In this document: positions 1 to 12,174 of the stretch, one piece after another
Layout of the letters: every line of letters begins with the position of its first letter
Position numbering within the stretch: position 1 is the stretch's first letter
Assembly: GCF_030253575.1 (NCBI RefSeq)
Contig: NC_080557.1
Location: 1,143,501 to 1,207,500, forward strand
DNA: 64,000 nucleotides
From: Rhododendron vialii
Taxonomy: Eukaryota; Streptophyta; Magnoliopsida; Ericales; Ericaceae
Direction: 5' to 3'
Translations under genes and position numbers: made by a program
Notes under the pieces: generated by a model
Told to the model about the DNA's origin: nothing
The model's input: the letters and a program-made list of their open reading frames with translations, nothing else
Database searches by the model: none

Positions 1-552
1 AATCAATACAGCTTCTATTTTCAATAGCCATCAAGCCGGTGTTCCTCCTTATTATGCATCTGTCAGTTTGCTGAAACTTGGAAATATTTGATAGCGAGAA
101 TTAAGTGAATCGGATCAGTCGTCACTGATGCCTTCCGGCTTTGATTTGGGCATGGTTTTGCTGACATAATGTCCCTTGTGTTCAATTTTTGGTGGTATAG
201 AAAGGCCGCTGTTTCAACGATAAAACTTTTTAAGAGCTGCCGCTTTGTGCTTGGCCAAAGGTTAATTTTGTTGCCAGTCCTTATCACCCACAGCTCCATT
301 GATTGGGGATTATATGAGTGCTATTATTAGTATCCTTCTTGTTGTATAATGTTTAGAATCAAGTGAAGTGTACTGTTAAAGTTACAACTAACAGTGGTTT
401 TCCACATGTTTCCTCTCCCTCTCCTGAAAGTCTCTTATATAACGGGTATATATCTCCCTCTTCTCACAATGCGGAAATACTCTTTCCTCCCCATCTCTTT
501 GCGAAGAGATTAGTTAGTGTCTCTCAACACCATATATTAATATGGGATTTAT

Positions 553-700
553 GTATTTAGGTTCCGTTTTGCTAAAGTTTTTATTTTTCAAGTATTTATT
601 TTCCGTTTTACGAGACAGGTCATTCTCTCACAATATATCATCTTCAATTCAAAAAATAAGTACACTTATTTTCCTTAGCTTGGATATTTTCAAAAATATT
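553..700 (-). mobile_element. MITE, GTTTYGCTAA-type family
   Basis: Begins with GGTTCCGTTTTGCTAAAG and contains AAGTATTTATTTTCCG, a TTACGAGACAGGTCATTCTCTC block and AAAAAATAAGTAC. The same blocks occur, in one orientation or the other, at 12697-12825, 27477-27870 and 29155-29235. The recurrence identifies a dispersed repeat. Exact ends and target duplications were not resolved. Confidence 0.55.
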
Positions 701-1157
701 TGCATAAAAGTAAAAAAAAAATTTATTTTTTTGATTCCTCTCATTGAGAAGAATCAATAGTTCACAAAAATTTGACGCAAAACTAGCAAACGCAAAAAAT
801 AAAAAAGGAATAAGGACAAAACAAGAAAATGCCCAAAAAAGAAGAACAAGGCCTATGCCATTTTTTAGACCAACATTACTAACTTTAAAATTCTTTTAGT
901 TTTGATTATGTCATTGCGGACTTTCTTACCTGATTTCCAAGCCTAACAGATCAACAGTGGCGGCTCCACGAATTTATGGCAGTGTGTTCATAAATTACCT
1001 TAACTCTAATATCTCTATTATAATACGAACAATATATGCACAAAATCTCATATGTTAATGTAAATAGTGTTTGTAGAAAAATGGTGCATTTTAAAGAAAT
1101 TGTCTACTTCGCAAAATTAAAAAATTAAAAACATGTACTTTCATCAAAAAAATTCAA

Positions 1158-1285
1158 ACTTTTTAAGTTCTTGCCTTGCGTAGTTGTCAATCTTTTGGGG
1201 TGGTTGCGTAAACAGAATTAAAACTTTTTTAAGTTCTCGCCTTGCATAGTTGACAATCTTTTGGGATGGTTGCGTAAACAGAATA
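1158..1285. repeat. Tandem duplication, two units of about 66 bp
   Basis: Two adjacent near-identical units carry AACTTTTTTAAGTTCT, CTTGC(G/A)TAGTTG and GGTTGCGTAAACAGAAT. They differ by only a few substitutions, so the duplication is fairly recent. It is non-coding. Confidence 0.8.
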
Positions 1286-2179
1286 GATTTGTGCTAAAAG
1301 TTTAAGTTTCAAATATGTATATTTTTCATTTGTTTTTCCTTGCACAAATCTTTTCTGTTAATGAAGCGATGTATATTCATCAAGTTGATTTTTTTAGTGG
1401 TTATGTATGAGCTCTACAAAATGGATGAATTCGATTATTATATAGGTCCACAATGACCCAAATTGGGTCCGACAGAATGGTAAAGAGTACACGACCTTGG
1501 TCAAAATAGATTTGCAGTGACCTCAATGGCAGAAACACAATTTTAAAATATAATTCTGGACATAACAGCATCTAAAGCCGTTTGTTGAAAGTGGGCCCGC
1601 GGACGGCTTCAAACACAGTTGTGTTAGGAGTGGTGCGTGAAAGTTGTGTTCCTCGACTTTTCCAGCAATATTGGAAAATTTCAAATTATACACTCACAGA
1701 CTGAACTTTTCGTGGCTTTTGAATTTGAATTTTACAACAATGGCTGGGATGACTTCTCTGTTCCTGCACTTCTCCATGAGACCCATCGTCACCACCAACT
1801 AATATACTAATAATACTACTACTGCATTTGTGAATCAGAATCTGGCACATGGTTTGTCTGGCAAAAACTAAGACTTTTTTCCACGCATTATAGGTACAAT
1901 ATAGTACAGCCATTGTGAATCATGCTCTTGTAGGTAAAAGTATATAATATTGCAATTCTGGATCATGCTCTTGTATGATATAATATTCTACTGCTGTGCA
2001 TATTTTTCCAGATATACGGAGTCAGAATCTTATTGGTTGAATCACCCTCTTACAGGTAATATACTAATTATACTACTGCTATGCATTTGGTTTGGTATTT
2101 CAGAAGATGGGTTTTCAATAAGCACAAGGGTTTTCCATAGAAGATTGGTTTTTGCCTGATTTTTCGATACTTTGGAAGC

Positions 2180-5100
2180 ATGTGGAAGCTAGTTTATGGC
2201 TGTGTTTCGTTATCTTTATTTCTGTTGTTGTATTCTCCTTTCAAGTTCGATGACAACTTTTCTGGGTTTGGAAGTAGATTGAGCTCTTCACGTAAATTGT
2301 TGAATCCTGCCGATCCTCCGTCGCATGCCGATCCACCATCGCATACCGATGCCCCGCGTCGGGATCATCATTTTCATGACCCCCTGCGGCGGGTTCATCA
2401 TTTTCATGACAGGTTTCATGCTTATCATTTTTTTATTTTTGTCAATTTGTGGAGGTCAACTTTGTTTCTGCACATGGCGAAGAAAACCACAAACCCTAGT
2501 TTTGGTAATTTGATTGAATCAGTACTGTTTGAGTTATGATTAACTTGTGCATTATAGCCCCAAGGGTTAGTCCGGTTGGTTAGTGGGTTTGCTATTTTGC
2601 TCCCCACACAATTAACCAGGGTACGATTCTTGGGGTTAGGCCGCAAGAAAGAAATTTCTTGTGAATTTCCTAGTTCTGGCATGGATGGCCTGTCTTTGAC
2701 CGGACCAGGAAGCGAGTTAGTTGAGGTGGGCGTAAGTTGGCCAGACACCCCTGGCGGTTGAACCAATAAAAAAAAGAACTATCTTGAGATATTTTTCCTG
2801 ATTCTTGTAATGTAAGGCGTAACTATCTATTGTTTTTGTTTTTGTTGTTTAGTGCAATTGCTACCTTAGTTGAGAGATTGTGACCAGAGAAGTATTTGGG
2901 GCCTAAATGTTCAAATTGCTGAAGAATACCTAAATGTTTAATGAAAACTCTGTGCAGTAAGGGAGGTGTAGGTGGCACAAACACCACAAATGGGACGGGT
3001 CAATTTCAGGAGCCACTGATAAGCGAATTCACCTTCGATGTAAAATTCACTGATTTCATCGATGTAGATTCAACTGCTTTCATTAGCTGCCATGCCTCTA
3101 CAATTGTGGAGGTAATAAAATGGAAATGTTATTTTATTTAGCTCTTGAATAGTCAGCAGACATATATACATATATATGTTGGATTTTTGCTGATTTATGG
3201 TTTCTTGAAGGTTGATAAAGATCATTTTTTGGTGGCTTATTTTGGGGGTTCATATGAAGGAGCACCTGACGTCAAAATTTGGTTACAAACGTATAAGGTA
3301 ATTAAATGATTACCATTTTAGGCATCATGGTGGAGCATGTGAGATTTAGATAGGCATAACAATTATTCTGGCCTGTAAACCAATTAAAGTCATTTAGCTC
3401 ATCTAACTGTCTCGATCTGGAACAGAAGATTCAGAACTTTCTTAGCTGTGATTTCGCTGCAACAACAGAATTTGTTTCTGTTAAATGATATTTTGACCTT
3501 CTGAGAGCAACCACTTTGTGCATCTATTGCCAAATATTAGATCTGTTGACGGTCCTCCACCTCCCATATCCCCATCTATTGGAGATTACCTGGGTACTGT
3601 TATTGTTTATGCAGTCAATGCATGTGCTTTTCCATTTAGCAGCATGTGATGAATCATTTCAAGCATGTGCATAGTCATGAATCATGATAAATGTTTTGCG
3701 ACTTCCTTTGTTGTCGAGTTATAGTTCAGTCTCTATACTTTTGCGCGCATGTAGGAATTTCACCTATTCCATATTCTTGGCAGGTAATGCCAATAACATT
3801 TTGTAACTCATGTAAGTGGAATATTTGGTCAGGATGGTCATTGGGACGATCCCGTTATTGCTGATGAAGAAACTGATACCCCACTGTGGAACCCAGTTCT
3901 GTTTAAGCTCCCGTCCAATGAGGTGCTTTTGTTCTATAAAATTGGCAGGGACTTCCAAAGGTAATTTTTTCCCCCTATGGTTCAGGTCATCTAAATTCTG
4001 GCTTTTTGATTGTTTTCATTTTCTCTTCTCATGTTCGTTGAAATCCTTATGATGCCAAGAGTGTCCTAGGCATGACAAACTTTTGCGACTTCACAATAAT
4101 CACTTTAATTTTCTCTTTAGGAAATAAAACGGAAAGCATAGCGTACCAAAAAGAATGGATATCAAACAGGATATGACATCGGCTTTGTATCCTCTTGCTA
4201 TATGGGCAAAAGCTAAAAGGCACACCGATTCAGTTATTATGAGGATAAATTTTACTTGGGTTCTTATATGTTCCATAAGACATCTGTTTATTCACTCGGT
4301 CCAGTGAGTTACTTTCTGGAAAAATTAAAAGTGCATTTTGAAAGGTAGAAGCTAAGCCTTTGGAGATCTGCTGAAGCAATGGATGTCAGTCTAGGGATCT
4401 TAGAAGCATGTGCATACGCATGCAGGGAATGTTTAGAAACAATGCAAGAATGTTTTTTCATTTATATGTGCTCACGACATGCAGGGAATGTTTAGAAACA
4501 ACGCAAGAATGGATATTCATTTATATCAACTCACGAGTCACGACATGCATGTTAATTGTTTAACTTCAATTAATGAACCAAGTAATCCAAAAACAAAAAA
4601 CAAAAGTAAGTAATCTCAACAAAATTTGTTGAAAATGGTTAATGGGGAAACGAGAAGACAGGAATGAAATGAAAATAACGTGGGATATATGTATTATTGC
4701 TAAAGAAAGACCGTGTAACACTTATGTAGGATTCACAAAATGACGTTCGCGGACAATATCCACTCATTAGAAAGAGCTGCAACTTTGAATAAGGATACTA
4801 CCCTATAGGCGCTTGTAAAATGTGATTGCCAAACAACACTTGGGGACTTTAGGCCTAACCGTTTTGAATCTTGATTAGCATCAAATAAGCTGTTGGACAG
4901 GAGATCCATTCAATTTGCACTTTCTTTCCTGGTCCTTTCAAGCTTTTTCTTTATGTCATGCATTAGGCCCATTCATTGAAGGGACTCCTCTACATGAGGC
5001 TTCCATGTTGTAGAGATATACACTCAAGTATCAACTCTCTAATAGCTTAAAGCTATTGGGGCAACTAATTGTGTTGTTGGACTCGTAATGTATTTACTAT

Positions 5101-6971
5101 AAAAACTGAAAGACTAGTCAGTGGCAATGTAATCCCATTTTTCTTGCCTCTGCTTGATGTTCATTGATAGTAACTGAACTTCAGATGGAGTGGATTCATG
5201 AAGCGGTCCTACGATAAAGGTATCACTTGGACAGCTAGAGAACAGCTTCCTCCCGGTATTTTTGGACCAATCAAGAATAAGGTATGAATAAGTTCTCTCA
5301 AAAAATTTCATATATTTCATTGAATTGTAGTTCAGTACTTACAAAAAGTCCAATTTTTATCTGCTACTTACTTTCCTCAGCCCATATTGCTGGAAAATGG
5401 CAACTTGCTATGTGGATCGTCAGTAGAAAGTTGGAATTCGTGGGGAGCTTGGGTCGAGGTTGTACAAGAACCTCAAGTACATTAAGCAATTGGATTATCC
5501 AGTTTTCGAAAAGAAAGATAAAATTATGAAGTGACTTGTTAATTGGAATTTGTGACTCTTGTAAAGCAGATGACACCTGATGGTGGTCGGACGTGGAGAA
5601 AGTATGGACCAATATATATTGAGGATGAGCCTTTCAGCGTGATCCAACCAGTTCCATACAAGACTGCAAATGGGACCTTGCGTCTTCTGTTGAGATCCTC
5701 TTACGGAATAGATAGAGTTTGTATGGCGGAGTCCCTTGATGGTGGCCTAAGCTGGGGTTATGCAAAACCTACTTTACTACCCAATCCAAACTCAGGTACT
5801 GACTATGATCATACAACTGAAATTGAACTTGGGTTGATTTGGGTGCCATATTGATATTATTGATTGGAAAACAAACTACATGTATAGGAATAGCTTGTTT
5901 TGCCATTTTTATTAAGGTATTGAGAGGATACCTATTCACTCTTTGAGTATATTATTTCGATGGTGCTCAAGCTATTTGTCTTTTTCTTATTCATCTTCTA
6001 CCATTTTCATTTGCACTGACTCATACTAACAGTTTTAGCATATGATGCATCAAAGTTGAAAGGAAGTCGAACTTTTTCCTGTCCTCGTCTCAGCCCTATC
6101 ACTGCAGGCTGATATATTCATTTCTGCATTTTTGTTTACATAATTATGGCTCATATGCAACCACGGTGTCACTAAGGGACCAGTAGGCGCTCATCTGCTC
6201 CTCAAGTTTCCTGAAAGTCTAGTTCCTAGAAACTTGTTTTTGATTTGCCCTTCTAAAATTTCAAACGTACCTTGTAAATATTTTAAAGCTCCTCTTGTGT
6301 TTTCGAATATGTGTGACAAAATCCACTTTTCAATCTCCATATATTTTAATTTTTCATTTCTCTTTCTACTCTCTCTGCTCTGCAACACTGCGTATAACTA
6401 ATATGGTCACTTGCTGCTTTGTGCGTATTATACCTATCCTATTCAAACTTTTGTATTTTCTGCTTATCAAACTCTGTTAAGTGAATGTGGGGTTGTCCGT
6501 TTTGAGGATTCTATAAATGGGACACTGCCTTATTTCTTATCTATAATTCCTTTTCCTTCCAAGTTACTGTTGGCTGATACTACGAGTTTCCGTCCACTAG
6601 GGATTGATGGAGTAAAGTTAATGGATGGTCGCCTCCTACTTGCTTACAATACGGACTCCAGGGGAACTCTCAAAGTTGCCTTGTCACCTGACGACGGGGA
6701 CACCTGGCAAGAGGCCTTGACATTGGAGGATACAATGGGAAAGGAATTCTCTTATCCGGCTGTTATACAAGCTAGTGACGGATTAGTTCACATCACTTAT
6801 ACATACAACAGGATTCAGATTAAGGTAACTAACTGTGTTATCTTGATAATGCGACCTTCCTGACCCAAAATAGCCGGTCCTTGCCCTTTATTCATCCATC
6901 TGAAAAAGCTACTATATATCTAACCTCATTTTGTCTTCCTTTTGCAGCATGTTGTTCTTGACCCAAACTGA
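2180..6971 (+). CDS. BNR/Asp-box repeat (sialidase-fold) protein, nine exons
   Basis: Predicted exons are 2180-2412, 2958-3111, 3211-3297, 3833-3960, 5185-5281, 5381-5461, 5570-5795, 6601-6824 and 6948-6971. All phases join and give about 417 aa ending HVVLDPN. Residues 5-20 are hydrophobic, so a signal peptide or signal anchor is likely. Residues about 43-77 are a His/Pro-rich tandem repeat (PPSH-type units, then HHFHD-type units). The rest is a six-bladed-propeller BNR_2 type domain. Four Asp boxes (S/T-x-D-x-G-x-T/S-W) are visible: residues 209-216, 262-269, 315-322 and 364-371. The family resembles sialidases in fold, but plants are not known to make sialic acid, and the substrate and role are unknown. 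The exon 6 donor could be 3 bp earlier; the longer form keeps the family-like VEV join. No frameshift or stop was seen. A tandem paralogue may lie to the left of the window. Confidence 0.88.
2557..2775 (+). mobile_element. SINE in intron 1 of the BNR gene
   Basis: Starts near CCCCAAGGGTTAGTCCGGTTGG, which resembles a Pol III A box. It continues with GGGTACGATTCTTGGGGTTA (B-box-like) and a body ending CCAGACACCCCTGGCGGTTG, followed by an A-rich tail. The copy at 8651-8880 shares the same body. Target duplications are not clear for this copy. Confidence 0.65.
4413..4540. repeat. Tandem duplication inside BNR intron 4
   Basis: Two neighbouring units share CATGCAGGGAATGTTTAGAA, then ACAAYGCAAGAATG and TTCATTTATAT, with a repeat distance of about 61 bp. 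The 1.2-kb intron (3961-5184) holds no coding exon. Confidence 0.75.
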
Positions 6972-8631
6972 CAGTTGAGCATATCGATCGACTCCAGAAC
7001 TTTTTATCAAAGAAGGTACAATTCTTGACAAGTAACTTGTCATGTGGGACATTGGTTCAGCCATTATCTAATCTTGCATTTCACAATCCTGAAAGTTCAT
7101 TGAGTTATCCTTATAACTCGATGTCATTGAGTTATCACTAAAATAACTTCTAAGTGCTATACTTGATCGTAGGAGGTGATCTTGTCATCTTGTTGTGGTT
7201 GGATCTACGTTTACCTGAGGCTGTGTTTTGATTTTGGATCACGGATTTGTGAAAATATATAAGGGAAAGGAAAAGTTGAATGGAAAGATAACAAAAATAG
7301 ACGAGTTAAACTTACTTATTTGTTTTCTTTTCATTTTCTTCGCTTTGTTAAATCCCTCTGTACATTCGTTTTGTTTCTAGCTTTCATCTATAAATTTTCT
7401 GTGTGCATTCTCGTTTTCTTTTCTCCATTAGATCTGAGACTTATGTGTTTCATTTTTAGCATTTTCACAGGTCTCTTGGCTAAAAAAAAAAACCCAAAAT
7501 CTATGTTCATGTCAAGAGGTTTTCAACAATTGGAGCTAAACCCGGCATATCATATTATTTGATTCGTGTCTTTCGGAGAATTATCATGGTTCTCCAACTC
7601 ATGCAGATGTAAACTGCAAGATTGTAAAAAGGGGATTATACCCAATGCACGTGTCTTCCGCTACTGTAAGGATCTGGGAAGGGCCGGGTGTAACCTACAA
7701 GTGTGAGAAGAGGAAGAAAAGACGCAAGTCGTGTCCATAAGTTACCCTTTGTTCATTTCATATATCTGCTTCTTTTTTACATTGTTGTTTCCTTTTGTAC
7801 AGTATATATTTCTCAACCGAAGCACCAAAATGAGGCTTGTATAGAAATTGTACGAGGGTTCTAAGTAGTTGAGGGAATCAGTTAAATGAGGGTTATGTGA
7901 AATACTGGATGTACATGTTTACCCCTCAGTACAAATGAAACCAGGGGTTATTTTCTTATACATAGTTGAATGTCATTTGTCTATTTTGGGAAATTGCAAA
8001 GCTTTTTTAATTTTCAGTAGCCACCAAAGTTGTGTTCTTTATTATGCTGTTGTCCCAGTGGCCTGTTACCTGTATAGAAAAACTTGGAAATATTTGATAG
8101 TAAGAATTATATTAAGTGAAGCGTTCATTCTGTTTTTTTGGGTTTCGGGTTCTCTCAACTTCAATCTGGACCATACATTAGTATAATCAACAGGTTAGAT
8201 TTACATAGAGGTTCAAAGATTCAATTGGTATTTCAAACGAAGAAAGGGTAAGCTTTCTTGAGTCTTTGGCCAGTTCCTCCAACCTTTTCCTTACCGGAAA
8301 TAAGTAACTAAACAAATCTGAAATCACTAATTACAGCAAAGAACAATCCAGAACGTCCGATCCAGATCTAGACGGTCCTGTTAAGAAACATCTGTCCCAT
8401 AAAATGAAATCATATTTATTTTTCAGGTCTTTTTATCTTCTTTCTTGTTAATATTTTTGGGTTATCGATTTTTATTGTCTCAACGAAAGTCATTTTCGAG
8501 CAGGCATTTAATCTCACCGCCCAAACTATAACTCGGCGCCACTTCCGGGGGTTGCATGCATTGAATTGACAAAACAGGCTCTTCACTTTTTGCATTAAAT
8601 GGGCGAATCTGCTTTTCTTTTCCCATCCGTT
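6972..8631. other. 3' region of BNR gene and non-coding spacer
   Basis: No further exon follows the BNR stop. The sequence is AT-rich and presumably contains the 3' UTR. The stretch 7990-8130 is similar to the first 120 bases of the window. Small open frames (7320-7562, 7935-8186) show low-complexity composition and no family match. Confidence 0.5.
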
Positions 8632-8650
8632 AAAACTTTTGGAGACCTTT

Positions 8651-8880
8651 TCTTTCAAGCCCAGAGGTTATTCCGGTTGGTTGATGGTTTTTCTATTCAC
8701 ATAATTCATTGGAGCAAAATTCTTGGGGTTAGGTTGCCAGAAGATAATTTCTTGTGAATTCTTCGCTTTTGGCGTGGATGACATACTTTTGACCAGACCA
8801 AAGGGTGGATTAGTTTAGGTATGCGTAAGCTGACCCAGATACCCTGACCATTGAATAATGCAAAAAAAAAAAAAAAAACT
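8651..8880 (+). mobile_element. SINE with A-tail and target-site duplication
   Basis: The body parallels the SINE at 2557-2775, with shared CCGGTTGGTTG, TTCTTGGGGTTAGG and TTTCTTGTGAATT blocks, and it ends in an A-tract. It is flanked by similar direct repeats, AAAACTTTTGGAGACCTTT at 8632-8650 and AAAACTTTTGGGAGACTTTT at about 8875-8894. This is the expected signature of LINE-assisted retroposition. Confidence 0.8.
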
Positions 8881-8894
8881 TTTGGGAGACTTTT

Positions 8895-10838
8895 GGATTT
8901 TAATGGGAAAAGGTGAATGAGTAGTAGTTGAATTACAAGGCCAGTTTATAGCGTGAGGATTCAAAATTTGAAAACCAACGATTCTCAGTGGAAAAGGGCC
9001 GAAGGATGTGAACTCAACTAGTGATAGAAAAAGGGAATAGACAAAACAGGGGCAAGAGAAAAAGTTAGTAATTTCTATTGTGTCTCTGTGCATGTTTTCC
9101 TGGGCTTGTTGGTTTTAAGATTTGGATTTTGGATAATGAATGGAGTGATATATAGAGAGAAATAAAAGTAGTAATTGAGAGAAAATTTATTGGGAACCGT
9201 CACAGAAAGAAAGTCCGAAATTCAATATCGGGTCAATCTGTTTTACAACTGACCTTTTGGATTCTCCTCTCTCTGTCTCCCTCTCAAATTGTTAAAAAGT
9301 GGTTTGCTTCTTGATAAGAATGTGACATGTGCTTTCAATCCATCCTGACGTGAGAGGCATTTTGGCCACATTTTGGTGAGTAATGCTGTACCCCAACGGA
9401 AACTTATCCGAACATAAATGTATCAAGTGCCAGTCGTTGCGTGTGGACTTCACACAATATCTTCGGATCAAATGTATACCGAAACGTCCTTGTTCAATTA
9501 ATTATTAGTGTCCCTCGATTGATCATAGCCTTGTTGCAGTTCAATAGCGAATACGTGAAAGTTCAGCTTCTAGTTTGTTTCTTTGTCTCTTTGTCACGCA
9601 CACATAGGTTTTTCTTGGGAAAATGACGACCCAAGACGTATTTTGATAATAAATATCCGTCAAGGACATGCTGTGAACATTTGTTAATACTGAAAATGTC
9701 CTTGGAGGGTATTAATTATCAAACACGTCCTTGGCCGTCATTTTTCCGTTTTTCTTCGGTAGTGATCACCGTCTCCAAATCTAAGAGACCTTGTATATAT
9801 GATGCTGGTTATAGTTTTTAGAGATTCGGAATAAGGGGAAGATTGAGATTGAGATGATAATGAAGAATAAGGGGAAGATTGAGATTGAGATGATAATGAA
9901 GAGGAATTATTAGCTAGCGAAGTTGTCTGGTTGGATTTTGCTCTGGATTGAATCATGAGATTGATAATCAGTTTTTGCCAAGGATCTGAATAATAAAGAA
10001 TTCGAGGATATACGAATAGCAAAAGAACATGTTTGGCTTCATCTCAATATATAGTATCGATCACACATCCAATGGAGATAAACATTTCAAACTTTGGGGT
10101 CATTACAGTTTTGGCCGATCGTTAAATTTAGAGTCCTAGATGCGCAAGCTGACCTGCACATCTGATTATTATATATGTATATATGACACATATCTTGTGA
10201 AAGCTATGCTTTCCATAGGTCGGATTCGGGACATGTAATTAAAGCCCTCTAATTAATTAAGTGGGAGTTTAAGATTCGAAGAATATGAGCTTATCAAGGC
10301 TACCCCATTTGTGTTGTTAACGAGGAGTGTTTTGCATTGACTAAATCCCACAAAATCTTGCTAGTTACCAAGAAAGATTGCCATTTTAAGAACATCAGAT
10401 AAGCAATTCTTGGTTTTAAGAACACCACGTAAGCTATTTTCTTAATAAAACCAACCACACCAGTTTAGACAATACTATAATCCAACTGCATTCTGTGGAT
10501 AGCTTAGATGCCTCAGAGCAAGCGCACCTATTGGTGCTAAAATGGCTTGCTATTGGATTAAAATATGAAAGAGAAGTTTTATTGAATTCGATAATAACAT
10601 GTACATAGGCACTTGTATTTATACAAGAGTGGAATTCTAAAATATGAAAATAAAATAAAATCCTATATTATGGAAAGATAATCAAATCCTTGATCCTAAT
10701 CAATTATAATCGATTCTATCAACTATAATCGATCACAATATTTTCATTATTCTAACAAAATCCATCTAATTTTTCGATGAAAATTTACAAAGCAGGATAA
10801 CGTGACAAAGTTGGCAAACCCAAAGTTGATGCCAAATT
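8895..10838. other. Non-coding spacer with one MITE and an LTR-like fragment
   Basis: No gene is supported. Contents are the MITE at 9617-9748, a short 40-bp tandem repeat (AATAAGGGGAAGATTGAGAT units, about 9831-9900), and, at about 10560-10760, AT-rich sequence with the look of a copia LTR fragment (not proven). The Ser-rich open frame at 9738-10022 on the - strand is translated from that tandem repeat and the MITE end. Confidence 0.5.
9617..9748. mobile_element. MITE with TIR GGGAAAATGACG-type
   Basis: The left end GGGAAAATGACGACCCAAG and the right end, read on the other strand, CGGAAAAATGACGGCCAAGG form imperfect terminal inverted repeats that extend through TTTGATAAT. A second copy, broken on its right side, starts at 58301. 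The element is 132 bp and has no coding capacity. Confidence 0.75.
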
Positions 10839-10848
10839 TGGAACCAAA

Positions 10849-11043
10849 ACCACCCTTGGGCTTGCCCAACGGAAGGGGAAGGGCCCTTGCCTAGCTTTGG
10901 GCAGGGTTCAACTCCTCTCTGATACTGAGAATTATCTGGTCGGGGTGGTGGTTTGCTTTCATGTCATGCAGAGATTTACGCTCAATAGGTGGGTTCAATT
11001 ATTGGCTCACCTATGGAATGGTTCCTTCATCATAAAAAAAAAA
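10849..11043 (+). mobile_element. SINE with 10-bp target-site duplication
   Basis: Flanked by TGGAACCAAA at 10839-10848 and again at 11044-11053, directly after an A-tract. It contains CAGGGTTCAACTCCTCTC, a good B-box match, and a body of about 195 bp. The duplicated flank, A-tail and internal Pol III-like box together support a SINE. Confidence 0.8.
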
Positions 11044-11890
11044 TGGAACCAAAGACATCATCATTTTTTAGAGGAACTTTGACATGCGTGTGGAGCACCA
11101 TTATCATATGTTTTGCCTAAGTTTGACTTTTGCAACCTAAATAGCTTACGGGTTGACTTGCTCTATCTCCATTAGAGCTACAAACGAGACAAGCTTTGAA
11201 AGAGGAAATACTAAGGCAAAAGACTAAAAAAGAGTTTAATTAACTTAAAAGAGGTAAAAGCCTAGGGATCATCCATCCCTTGACTTAGGCCTTTACCTGT
11301 TCTCAATTATAACTCAAACGAGAGACACGACCGCGTGCTCACGTCCGAAAGATTTAGCTTTAAAAGACTACGTTTAACAAAAGATGTGATTAGTCGGAAC
11401 TAAACCAACCTATTTTTGCTAATGTATTTAACACGTAGGAGGCCACGAGCCCTCAGAATGTCGCTTGCCAAGACCGCTTAACTAAACAACATATCAAGGA
11501 GTTAACACCTCTTGCTTAGACCAAAATGGCTAAGTTAGCTTCATTCCGAAAACCATGATTTTAAGCCCAAAAGTTTGAAAACCAAATAACAATCTAAGTC
11601 TTTGGGAAAGATTACCCCGAGACTGAGCCGAACGACTACTCACACATAACTAAAGCACAAAAGAAAACATAAAAACGAGACATTATTTTTGACCGATGAA
11701 ATTGAAAACAAACTTGACATTAAGGAAGATCCAAACCATTCGAACAACTTTAATAAACGAGAAAACAATAAACGATAAAGACTTACTTGAGTTCTAAGGA
11801 AATTACACTTGAAAAATCTTAAAGGGCTTTAATGGAGGAAAAACTAAAGTTAATAATGTGCTAGCTTAAAAATGAGAGAGATGAAGCCCC

Positions 11891-11898
11891 TATTTATA
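11891..11898 (-). promoter_or_regulatory. TATA box (TATAAATA) in the putative LTR
   Basis: On the minus strand the motif TATAAATA is followed by GGGGCTTCATCTCTCTCAT, a common arrangement at a plant LTR transcription start. No host gene lies downstream in that orientation. Confidence 0.45.
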
Positions 11899-12007
11899 CA
11901 AAATGGGTTTCTCTCTCATCAAATATCTAAAAAGCATACTAATAAAGGCAACTATTCCAAAAGTGAAAAGTCCAAAAAGTAACAAATATCTGGCTGAAGA
12001 CTCGTGA

Positions 12008-12174
12008 TATCGATACGGATTAAGAAAATTATCGATACCACGCTGCTAAGTGAAAAAGGGCATTTTCCCCGTAGTGCTCCTGTATCGATACGGAATAAGG
12101 CCGTATCGATACAATATAACCTGTCTTCCCACCAAGCTAATGCGTATCGATACGGATTAAGGTTGTATCGATAC
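12008..12174. repeat. Six TATCGATAC motifs in three pairs
   Basis: The 9-mer occurs at 12008, 12030, 12083, 12104, 12145 and 12166. Within pairs the start-to-start distance is 22, 21 and 21 bp, with a GGAATAAGG or GGATTAAG(G)-like linker in each. Four of the six extend to the perfect palindrome GTATCGATAC. See findings. Confidence 0.85.

Larger units (their letters stand above)
1..2179. other. 5' spacer of BNR gene; left edge resembles a gene 3' flank
   Basis: No coding exon is supported here; the open frames are short and have no family resemblance. Bases 1-120 resemble the region downstream of the BNR gene (about 7990-8130), including a shared stretch around AAACTTGGAAATATTTGATAG, so the left edge may be the tail of a neighbouring paralogue. 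A 66-bp tandem duplication lies at 1158-1285, a MITE-like copy at about 553-700, and a repeat end beginning GTGGCGGCTCCACGAATTT near 956. The last few hundred bases before 2180 presumably hold the promoter and leader of the BNR gene, but no TATA box was assigned. Confidence 0.5.

Noticed and set aside
9738..10022. 94-codon Ser-rich frame with a perfect internal repeat
   Set aside because: The repeat comes from a 40-bp tandem DNA duplication next to a MITE; no start context or homology.
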